Origin: Acidiferrobacterales bacterium
GTDB lineage: Bacteria > Pseudomonadota > Gammaproteobacteria > Acidiferrobacterales > Sulfurifustaceae
DNA length: 5,323 bases
Assembly (NCBI GenBank): GCA_919902095.1
Contig: CAKKQL010000115.1
Span: 1-5,323 of the forward strand
Direction: 5' to 3'
The notes beneath the pieces were generated by a model. That model did not search any database. It had not been told where the DNA came from and was given only the letters and a program-made list of their open reading frames with translations. Of this stretch, positions 1 to 5,003 are shown one piece after another (positions within the stretch are counted from its first letter, which is position 1; the number at the start of each line of letters is the position of its first letter). The position numbers were made by a program, and so were the translations under genes.

Positions 1-388
1 TGTAGCCCGCCTTGAGCTTGTTGCCGTCCACCTGCGAGCCCAGCCGCAGGCTGCGAACGTACTTGCCGTAGCGGCGTTCCTGGAGCAGAACCTGTCCGTC
101 TTCCTTTTCTTCCTTCTCGCTCCGGGTCTCGGCGGTAATCGTCAGCACGCCGTTTTCCAGAGTAATCTGGATGTCGTCCTTCTTCACGCCGGGCAAGTCG
201 GTACGCACGACGTACTCGTTCTCACGCTCGCGGATGTCCATGGCCGGAACCAGGTCGTCAGCTTGCGCCTCTTCCACCCAGCGCGGCGGCCGGACAAGAC
301 CCTCGAAGACGCGATCGAAGTCATCGCCGAAAAATCCCCAACGGGCCAGCGGGCTCGTCTCCCGCATACGCGTTACCAGTCTGTTCAT
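1..388 (-). CDS. Small heat shock protein, Hsp20/alpha-crystallin family (C-terminus outside window)
   Basis: This is an ATP-independent cytoplasmic chaperone that holds unfolding proteins in a refoldable state under heat stress (family knowledge). The gene starts at ATG 388 and leaves the window after 129 codons without a stop. The N-terminal arm (residues about 1-45) has aromatic and acidic residues (RWGFFGDDFDRVFEG). The alpha-crystallin domain begins near residue 47 (LVPAMDIRERENEYVV), continues through LPGVKKDDI (65-73) and has the family hallmark LENGVLTI at 77-84. A charged loop (EKEEKEDGQ) and the RRYGKYVRSLRL strand follow. Family members are usually 140-160 residues, so only the last strands and the C-terminal I-x-I/V tail should be missing. 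A strong SD (GGAGG, 397-401 on the complement) lies 8 nt before the ATG and fixes the start. The gene is transcribed divergently from the propeller gene. Confidence 0.95.
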   Translation of the reverse strand, partial: MNRLVTRMRETSPLARWGFFGDDFDRVFEGLVRPPRWVEEAQADDLVPAMDIRERENEYVVRTDLPGVKKDDIQITLENGVLTITAETRSEKEEKEDGQVLLQERRYGKYVRSLRLGSQVDGNKLKAGY

Positions 389-451
389 GATGTTAACCTC
401 CGTCTTGGTCAGGTTCCGTACAACCTCCACGGTGGAGGCTGCTTCAGGCTG
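389..451 (-). promoter_or_regulatory. Hsp20 mRNA leader with SD and self-complementary segments (possible RNA thermometer)
   Basis: The predicted leader has three notable parts. A perfect 7-bp inverted repeat, CCTCCAC/GTGGAGG around a single base, occupies 424-438; a real hairpin would open the inner pairs to form a loop. The segment AACCT (415-411) can pair with AGGTT (399-395), which includes the last three bases of the SD GGAGG (401-397), forming a weak 5-bp stem with an 11-nt loop. The upstream CCTCC can also pair with the SD itself. Proteobacterial small heat shock genes often carry SD-masking thermometers (ROSE, fourU). I do not see the canonical ROSE or fourU sequence, so this is a structural suggestion only. 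Confidence 0.4.
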
Positions 452-457
452 GTTTTT

Positions 458-486
458 GAATGGGGATGCGCGCTGGTAAAATCAAG
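458..486 (-). promoter_or_regulatory. Sigma-32 (RpoH) heat-shock promoter of the Hsp20 gene
   Basis: On the minus strand CTTGATT (486-480) is followed after 14 nt by CCCCATTC (465-458). The published sigma-32 consensus is CTTGAAA, a 13-15 nt spacer, then CCCCATNT. The first five bases of the -35 box and the whole CCCCAT core match, and the spacing is right. Transcription should start near 450, giving a leader of about 60 nt before the Hsp20 ATG at 388. The match was found by eye, but its position before a heat-shock gene makes chance unlikely. Confidence 0.8.
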
Positions 487-523
487 ATGAATGAAACCGC
501 AGATAAACCGGAGGCTATGGCGC

Positions 524-559
524 GCCCCGGCCTCGCCGGCGACGAGGTGACAGCGGGGC
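524..559. other. GC-rich nested inverted repeat in the divergent intergenic region
   Basis: Two nested stems can form: outer GCCCCG (524-529) with CGGGGC (554-559), and inner CCTCG (531-535) with CGAGG (543-547) around a 7-nt loop, separated by an asymmetric internal loop. There is no T-tract next to it in either direction, so it does not look like an intrinsic terminator. It sits between the heat-shock promoter and the probable promoter of the propeller gene. It may be a structural divider, a protein-binding site, or simply chance in GC-rich DNA. Apart from this and the two promoters, I see nothing convincing in the 251-bp gap between the divergent genes. Confidence 0.3.
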
Positions 560-569
560 TCCCGGGCTT

Positions 570-578
570 TGATATATT
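570..578 (+). promoter_or_regulatory. Probable extended -10 promoter for the propeller-deacetylase pair
   Basis: TGATATATT contains the extended -10 element TGn followed by TATATT (573-578), one mismatch from TATAAT, in an AT-rich patch within GC-rich DNA. No good -35 box lies at 16-18 nt; the nearest, GTGACA (547-552), is 20 nt away. An extended -10 can compensate for a poor -35. Transcription would start near 585, about 55 nt before ATG 640. Confidence 0.45.
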
Positions 579-639
579 AAGGTGAAATCGTTACTACGTT
601 GTATGCGGCCAATTGATTCCATCAACCCAGCGGGAACCC

Positions 640-1662
640 ATGCATAGCCTTCTACGTCTGGCCGGCGCCTGCGTCGCGCTGTTGGGCGCCCTGACCATTG
701 CCCCGGTACGGGCTGACGACTCCAGGGATGGAGGAGGTAGAGCCGCGTCGGAAACAGCGGCCGAAGTCGCCGTGGTGCTCAACTCGAACGACGACGACAT
801 CAGCCTCATCGACACCGCGACCTACCAGGAAGTGAAGCGCGTGCCTATCGGCAAGGGGCCGCATCATCTGATTCCGACGCCGGACAACCGCTACCTGATC
901 GTCGGCAACACCAACTCCAACGACCTCGTATACCTGAACCCGGTCACGGGCGAGATCCTCAAGCGCGTGCCGCGCATTGCCGATCCCTACCAGCTCGGCT
1001 TCAGCCCGGACGGCAAGTGGTTCGTCGCTGTCGGCAACCGCCTCGACCGCGTGGATGTCTACCGCCACGAGAACGACATGCTCACACTGTCCAAGGCCAT
1101 CCCGTTGCCCAAGACCCCGAGCCACGTCGCTTTCGCGCGCGACAGCAAGACGGCGTATATCACGCTGCAGGAAAGCAACCAGGTCGCGGCCATCGACCTG
1201 GCGACGCAAACGGTGCGCTGGCTCGTCACCACCGGCAAGCAGCCGGCCGGCATCTGGGCGACGCCGGACGGCAAGCATCTGCTGGTCGGTATCACCGGCG
1301 AGGACCATGTCGAAGTGCTGGCGGCGGGCGACGGGAAATCGCTTCAAAAACTCAAGACCGGCGCCGGCGCGCACAACTTCCTGCCCGTGGGCGACGGCAA
1401 ACACGTGTTCCTCTCGAACCGCGTCGCCAATACCATCTCCATCATCGACATGCCGACGCTCAAGATCGTCGAGACCTTTCCGGTGCCGAACGGCCCGGAC
1501 GACATGGAACTCAGAAAGGACGGCACCGAACTGTGGGTCACGACGCGCTGGATCAACCGCGTGAGCGTTATCGACATGAAGACCAAGCAGGTCAAACACT
1601 CCATCCGCGTCGGCCGCAGCCCGCACGGACTCTATTTCCATACCCATGCGCCGCGCCAGTAG
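640..1662 (+). CDS. Secreted seven-repeat YVTN/YncE-type beta-propeller protein
   Basis: This 340-residue protein is predicted to be exported to the periplasm; its function is unknown. Residues 1-25 form a typical signal peptide (basic start, hydrophobic core CVALLGALTIAP, cleavage near VRA). After a short low-complexity linker (26-41) the rest is a propeller. Seven repeats of about 42 residues can be lined up by their turn motifs: GKGPHHLIPTPD (71), ADPYQLGFSPDG (115), KTPSHVAFARDS (158), KQPAGIWATPDG (200), AGAHNFLPVGDG (242), NGPDDMELRKDG (284) and RSPHGLYF (326), with NxxxxxD-type strands such as NTISIIDMPT between them. No CxxCH haem motif is present, so it is not a c-type cytochrome despite similarity of this fold to the cytochrome d1 propeller. 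ATG 640 is preferred over TTG 613, which would add nine residues before the signal peptide; the SD is weak (GGGA). The stop lies inside the next gene, suggesting coupled translation. Confidence 0.85.
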   Translation: MHSLLRLAGACVALLGALTIAPVRADDSRDGGGRAASETAAEVAVVLNSNDDDISLIDTATYQEVKRVPIGKGPHHLIPTPDNRYLIVGNTNSNDLVYLNPVTGEILKRVPRIADPYQLGFSPDGKWFVAVGNRLDRVDVYRHENDMLTLSKAIPLPKTPSHVAFARDSKTAYITLQESNQVAAIDLATQTVRWLVTTGKQPAGIWATPDGKHLLVGITGEDHVEVLAAGDGKSLQKLKTGAGAHNFLPVGDGKHVFLSNRVANTISIIDMPTLKIVETFPVPNGPDDMELRKDGTELWVTTRWINRVSVIDMKTKQVKHSIRVGRSPHGLYFHTHAPRQ

Positions 1663-2383
1663 CTTCCTTCTCGGCCTGCAGCTCGCGCTCGCCGCGCCGT
1701 TGGCGGCTGCCGAATGCAAGGGCGTCATCCACCTCACCTTCGATACCGGCAGCATGCGCAGCGCCGAACCGATTGCGGCCACGTTGCGCGAGGAAAACGC
1801 GAAGGCGACGTTTTTTCTCGCCAACGAAAAGACCTTCCGCGGCGATTATGCGCTCGATCCCGCCTGGGACGGGTACTGGAAGCGCCTGGCCGACGAGGGT
1901 CACGCCTTCGGCAACCATACCTGGTCGCACCTGTATGCGCGCGGCGACGAAGGCGGCAAGGTCATCGCGGTGAACGACGGCGGTGAGCGTTTCGCGCTCG
2001 ACCGGACCCGCTACTGCGAAGAGCTCACGAAGGTGGAGCGGGCCTTCGAGCGCGCCACCGGCCGCAGGCTCGCCGGGCTATGGCGCGCGCCGGGCTGGCG
2101 CACCACCTACCAGAGCATGCGCTTCGCCGCGAGTTGCGGTTACCCGATGCACGTCGGCACCGACGACGCCGGTTACATCCGCGACGATCTGCCGAGCGAA
2201 CAGATATCGAACCGGCAACTCCTCGAGCGCGCGCTGAAGGGCCTCAAGGGCGGCGACATCGTTTCCATGCACCTCGGCATCCAGTCGCGCAAGGACCCGG
2301 CGGCACCGATCCTGAAGCCGCTGATCCAGAGCCTGAAGGCCAAGGGTTTCTGCTTCGCCACTCTCGATGTCGTTAAAAGATAA
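1646..2383 (+). CDS. Secreted polysaccharide deacetylase (NodB/CE4 family) with TFDTG motif 1
   Basis: CE4 enzymes are metal-dependent and remove N- or O-acetyl groups from peptidoglycan, chitin or exopolysaccharide. The 245-residue protein has a signal peptide (about 1-23, cleavage after LAAA), then a NodB domain. Motif 1 is TFDTG (31-35), motif 2 HTWSH (91-95) with both metal histidines, motif 3 WRAPGW (146-151), motif 4 probably GTDDAGY (171-177), and motif 5 SMHLG (207-211) with the catalytic-type His 209. In canonical TFDDG the first Asp is the base and the second a metal ligand; here the second is Thr. The Bacillus PdaA group has Asn at this place, so activity is not excluded. Four cysteines remain in the mature part (24, 124, 164, 236), enough for disulfides in the periplasm. 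ATG 1646 lies 17 bp inside the propeller gene in another frame, so translational coupling is likely. The substrate cannot be told from sequence. Confidence 0.88.
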   Translation: MRRASSFLLGLQLALAAPLAAAECKGVIHLTFDTGSMRSAEPIAATLREENAKATFFLANEKTFRGDYALDPAWDGYWKRLADEGHAFGNHTWSHLYARGDEGGKVIAVNDGGERFALDRTRYCEELTKVERAFERATGRRLAGLWRAPGWRTTYQSMRFAASCGYPMHVGTDDAGYIRDDLPSEQISNRQLLERALKGLKGGDIVSMHLGIQSRKDPAAPILKPLIQSLKAKGFCFATLDVVKR

Positions 2384-2394
2384 AACCGGAATGG

Positions 2395-2474
2395 ACAGGA
2401 TTAACAGGATTTACAGGATTAAAAACAAAAATCCGCGTCACATGTTTTCGCCTTTGAAATCCTGTTAATCCTGT
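2395..2474. repeat. Inverted repeat made of 9-bp units (ACAGGATTA type), dispersed-repeat candidate
   Basis: The left arm ACAGGATTAACAGGATTT (2395-2412) and the right arm (2457-2474) are perfect 18-bp reverse complements separated by 44 bp. The left side holds three tandem 9-bp units (ACAGGATTA, ACAGGATTT, ACAGGATTA; 2395-2421). The right side holds two in reverse orientation. I recall similar ACAGGATT repeats in intergenic DNA of many unrelated bacteria, so this is probably one copy of a dispersed family. It fills nearly the whole 102-bp gap, beginning 11 bp after the deacetylase stop and ending 11 bp before the hydroxylase ATG. The transcript could form a long hairpin, but no proper U-tract follows directly, so terminator function is uncertain. 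Confidence 0.85.
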
Positions 2475-2485
2475 GAAATAGTTTT

Positions 2486-3442
2486 ATGGATTTTCTGTTC
2501 CAATTCCTCGAACCGGCGCAGTCGTGGCTGTTCCAGACGCTGGTGCTGCCGGCGCTGTTCAAGACCGGCTTCATGGCCTGGGCCGACGACGCCTACAGCG
2601 CCACCGGCTATTTCCTGCTGGGAGTCGCGGAGATCGCGCTGGTGTTTGTCCTGCTGCGCCCGCTTGAAGCGTGGCGGCCGGTGGAGGCTTGGCAGAACCG
2701 CGTTGAGGTGCGCGTCGACGTGCTTTACACCTTTCTCTATCGCACCGGACTGCTGCCACTGCTGTTCTTCCTAGTGTTGCAGCCGCTGCTCAATCCGCTC
2801 GAAATCCGGCTGCGACACGAAGGCTGGCTGCCGCCGAACTTCGAGGAGCTGGTGCCGTGGCTCGGGCAGCATGCGCTCGCCGCGTTTCTCGCCTACGTCG
2901 TCGTCATCGACTTTTTCGAATACTGGTATCACCGCCTCCAGCATCGTCTCGACTGGTGGTGGGCGCTGCACGCCGTGCACCACAGTCAGCGCCAGCTTTC
3001 ATTCTGGGCCGACGACCGCAATCACGTGCTCGACGGGCTCCTCCACGCGCTCTGGCTCGCGGTGCTCGCCATCGCCATCGGCATGCCGGCGAACTATTTT
3101 TTCTTCCTGGTGATGCTCTCGCGCTTCGTCGAGAGCCTGTCGCACGTGAACGCGCGCATCGGCTTCGGCGCGGTTGGCGAGCGACTGCTGGTGAGCCCGC
3201 GTTATCACCGCATGCATCACGGCATCGGCGTGGGCCACGAAGGCGCGGCGCGCGGCTGCAATTTCGCCACGCTGTTTCCGGTGTGGGACTGGCTGTTCGG
3301 GACGGCGAACGTCGAGCGTACCTATCCCGCGACCGGCATTCGCGACCAGCTCGCGGGCGCGGACTACGGGCGCGGGTTCGTCAGCCAGCAGCTGAAAGGA
3401 ATGGTCAGGCTCGGGCGCGCGCTTTTCCGCGCCGCGCCGTAG
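2486..3442 (+). CDS. Membrane fatty acid hydroxylase / sterol desaturase family protein
   Basis: Members are integral-membrane di-iron oxygenases that hydroxylate or desaturate lipids (PF04116-type). The 318-residue protein has hydrophobic segments near 41-58, 86-101, 130-146 and 186-213. The histidine clusters that bind the two irons are all present: HRLQH (149-153), HAVHH (162-166), NH at 179-180, SH at 219-220 and HRMHH (241-245). The length and the clustering around a membrane core fit bacterial members. The real substrate (fatty acid, sterol, hopanoid or carotenoid) cannot be deduced. ATG 2486 gives the expected N-terminus (an amphipathic helix, then AWADDAYSATGYF), but no SD is visible before it because the repeat ends 11 bp upstream. 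It could be read through from the deacetylase gene or have its own promoter. Its 3' end overlaps the convergent LysR gene by 38 bp. Confidence 0.9.
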   Translation: MDFLFQFLEPAQSWLFQTLVLPALFKTGFMAWADDAYSATGYFLLGVAEIALVFVLLRPLEAWRPVEAWQNRVEVRVDVLYTFLYRTGLLPLLFFLVLQPLLNPLEIRLRHEGWLPPNFEELVPWLGQHALAAFLAYVVVIDFFEYWYHRLQHRLDWWWALHAVHHSQRQLSFWADDRNHVLDGLLHALWLAVLAIAIGMPANYFFFLVMLSRFVESLSHVNARIGFGAVGERLLVSPRYHRMHHGIGVGHEGAARGCNFATLFPVWDWLFGTANVERTYPATGIRDQLAGADYGRGFVSQQLKGMVRLGRALFRAAP

Positions 3443-4283
3443 GCAGGAGGTAGTCGAGCGCCTGTTCCAGCACCGCGCGCCGGTCGGCGGCCGCCGCGCG
3501 CGGGTACACCGCGTACACCGGCCGGTCGATCTCCGGCGCATCCTTCACCCGATAGAGACGCTCTTCCTTCAGGTGCTCGCGCACCATGGACTCGGCGAGA
3601 TAACTCGCGCCGCCACAGTCGAGCAGGAACGCGAGCGCCATGCGCCCGAGGCCCATGTGCACCGACGGCGGCGGTATGTCCGGAAAATGACGCGCGTGCG
3701 CGATGGCGAACGACGTGCCCCAGTCGGTGAGAATGTAGCCCTGCGCCAGCGCCTCGCGCGCCGCGAGGTCGGCCTCGCTCGCCACCAGGATCAGGCGGAT
3801 GCTTGTGACCTCCTCGGCATCGAGTTCGGCCATCTGCGGCGGCTCGAACATGAACGCCACATCGAGCGCACCGTCGAGCAGACGGCGCACCAACACCTCC
3901 TGGCCGTGAGCCTCGGCGTGCAACGCCACGTGCGGTAGCTCGCGGTAGAGCGTGTGCGTCCATTCCTGCAGCAGCACGTCCCACAGGCTGTAGGCGCCGC
4001 CGACGGCGAGCGACACGCCGGCGCGGTTGCCGAGCGCGGCATCCTGGCGCGCGCGGTTCCAGGCATTCAGGATCGATTCGGCGTACTTGAGCAGCCGCGT
4101 GCCCGCGGGCGTGAGCTGGATGTCGTTGCGCGTGCGGGTGAAGAGCGGGACGCCGATGGTTTCCTCGAGCTGGCGCACGCGCGCGCTCACCGCCGACTGG
4201 GTGAGGAACAGGTTCTCGGCGGCGCGCCCGAAGTGGCGCGTGCGATTGACCTCGAGAAAGGTCTTGAGCAGGTCGATGTCCAT
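3405..4283 (-). CDS. LysR-family transcriptional regulator, HdfR-like
   Basis: This is a 292-residue DNA-binding regulator. The winged helix-turn-helix occupies residues about 1-60: [20 protein letters not shown], then [14 protein letters not shown] (27-40) as the recognition region, and [18 protein letters not shown] forming the wing. This segment closely resembles the start of E. coli HdfR ([23 protein letters not shown]), which supports ATG 4283 as the start. A linker helix (about 62-86) leads to an effector-binding domain from about residue 88. That half diverges from what I remember of HdfR, so the inducer and targets may differ. The SD is weak. The gene follows msrQ on the same strand after 68 nt and could be co-transcribed, but an apparent LysR operator lies in that gap. 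The 3' end runs 38 bp into the convergent hydroxylase gene. Confidence 0.93.
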   Translation of the reverse strand: [292 protein letters not shown]

Positions 4284-4295
4284 CTGGCTTGAGCA

Positions 4296-4322
4296 ATTTC
4301 TTCTATTGAAATCATCATTTCA
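4296..4322 (-). promoter_or_regulatory. Probable LysR-type operator with three ATTTC/GAAAT half-sites
   Basis: ATTTC (4296-4300), GAAAT (4308-4312) and ATTTC (4317-4321) lie in a short AT-rich island 12 nt before the LysR start. The first pair forms a perfect 5-bp dyad with a 7-nt centre and contains the T-N11-A pattern typical of LysR-family sites. The second pair forms the palindrome TGAAAT-CATC-ATTTCA (4307-4322). Being next to the regulator gene it most likely serves autoregulation. Confidence 0.5.
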
Positions 4323-4324
4323 TT

Positions 4325-4342
4325 TTGCCGTGCGGGCGGCAA
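4325..4342 (-). other. Small hairpin after msrQ (no U-tract)
   Basis: TTGCCG (4325-4330) and CGGCAA (4337-4342) form a perfect 6-bp stem with a 6-nt loop, starting 9 nt past the msrQ stop. In the msrQ direction the stem is followed by AATGAAATG rather than a run of T, so it is not a standard intrinsic terminator. It may protect the 3' end of the msrPQ message or weakly attenuate read-through into the LysR gene. Confidence 0.35.
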
Positions 4343-4351
4343 GCGGCTGAA

Positions 4352-4972
4352 TCAATGCGTGGCCGGCACCACCGCCAACTGCTGGCGACGCCAGTCCCAC
4401 AGGCGGAAACCGAGGAGTGCCGCCAGAATCACGCCGTAGATCAATGGCTGGGTGATGTCGGATTTGACCAGCCACAGGAAATGTACCACCCCGCCGATGC
4501 CGATGGCGTACACCAGCCGGTGCAGCCGCTGCCAGCGCCGCCCGCCGAGGCGGCGCACCATGGCATTGCCGGAGGTCACCGCCAGCGGAATGAGCAGCAG
4601 AAAGCACGTGAAGCCCAAGGTGATGAACGGCCGCTTGGCGACGTCCTTGAGGATGGCATCGACGGCAAAGTACTGGTCGAGCCAGACCCACGACAGGAAG
4701 TGCAGGCAGGCGTAGAAAAATGTGAACAACCCCAGCATGCGTCGCAGACGGATAAGGATGTGCCAGCCAGTGAGCTTGCGCAGCGGCGTCACCGTGAGAG
4801 TGATGAGCAGAAACCGCAGCGTCCAGTCGCCGGTGGCGCGGTTGAGGGCCTCGATGGGATTGGCGCCGAGGCCGTCATTCACGGCGCTGTGAATGAGCAG
4901 CGCCAACGGCACGAGCGCCAGCACGAACACGACGGGTTTGACCAGCCAACGGATGACCTGAAGTTGATTCAT
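4352..4972 (-). CDS. msrQ: Protein-methionine-sulfoxide reductase haem-binding subunit MsrQ (YedZ)
   Basis: MsrQ is the inner-membrane b-type cytochrome that takes electrons from the quinone pool and delivers them to periplasmic MsrP (established for the family). The 206-residue length is usual. Hydrophobic segments lie near 9-28, 51-63, 79-98, 116-133, 151-169 and 174-190, matching the six-helix ferric-reductase-like core. Histidines 91, 151 and 164 fall at the positions I recall as haem ligands in E. coli MsrQ, in the contexts YACLHFLSW, WQRLHRLVY and VVHFLWLVK. The typical stretches TLTVTPLRKLTG (58-69) and RRMLGL (77-82) are present. ATG 4972 is chosen; a TTG one codon earlier is possible. 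No SD is visible, because the 31-nt gap after msrP is taken up by a CTTGGC-type repeat. Co-transcription with msrP is very likely. Confidence 0.96.
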   Translation of the reverse strand: MNQLQVIRWLVKPVVFVLALVPLALLIHSAVNDGLGANPIEALNRATGDWTLRFLLITLTVTPLRKLTGWHILIRLRRMLGLFTFFYACLHFLSWVWLDQYFAVDAILKDVAKRPFITLGFTCFLLLIPLAVTSGNAMVRRLGGRRWQRLHRLVYAIGIGGVVHFLWLVKSDITQPLIYGVILAALLGFRLWDWRRQQLAVVPATH

Positions 4973-4978
4973 CAAACG

Positions 4979-5003
4979 CTTGGCGTTCTTGGCGCCTTGG
5001 CGG
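4979..5003. repeat. Short tandem CTTGGC repeat in the msrP-msrQ gap, dispersed-repeat candidate
   Basis: On the plus strand CTTGGC occurs three times (4979-4984, 4988-4993, 4996-5001) with 9- and 8-bp spacing; the message strand reads GCCAAG. I recall similar GCCAAG-type strings scattered between genes in many unrelated bacterial genomes, so this is probably a partial copy of a dispersed family. It directly abuts the msrP stop codon (5004-5006) and ends 6 bp before the msrQ start. Confidence 0.7.

Noticed and set aside
460..585. Small plus-strand ORF of 41 codons (or 32 from ATG 487)
   Set aside because: No SD precedes either start and it runs through the sigma-32 promoter and the GC-rich hairpin. 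The product is not recognised. Coding cannot be excluded but is not supported.
582..647. Possible 21-codon leader peptide from GTG 582 overlapping the propeller start
   Set aside because: Its start would fall at or before the predicted transcript start and there is no properly spaced SD.
640..1662. Propeller protein as a cytochrome d1 or NirF-like haem protein
   Set aside because: No CxxCH motif and no other nir genes nearby; the repeats fit the general YVTN/YncE propeller class.
652..1824. Long open frame of 390 codons on the minus strand
   Set aside because: It is antisense to the propeller and deacetylase genes, whose signal peptides, repeats and motifs are clear. Its composition (rich in Arg, Val, Asp, Ala) is typical of a shadow frame in GC-rich DNA.
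2395..2474. Tandem units as a CRISPR array
   Set aside because: Units are 9 bp with no spacers, the right side is inverted, and no cas genes are present.
3364..4296. 310-codon minus-strand frame covering the LysR gene
   Set aside because: It is an alternative frame of the LysR coding region; the recognised HTH protein lies in the other frame and this translation is Arg/Ala/Gly-rich without domain features.
4325..4342. Hairpin as an intrinsic terminator of msrPQ
   Set aside because: The stem is only 6 bp and is not followed by a T-run on the msrQ strand.
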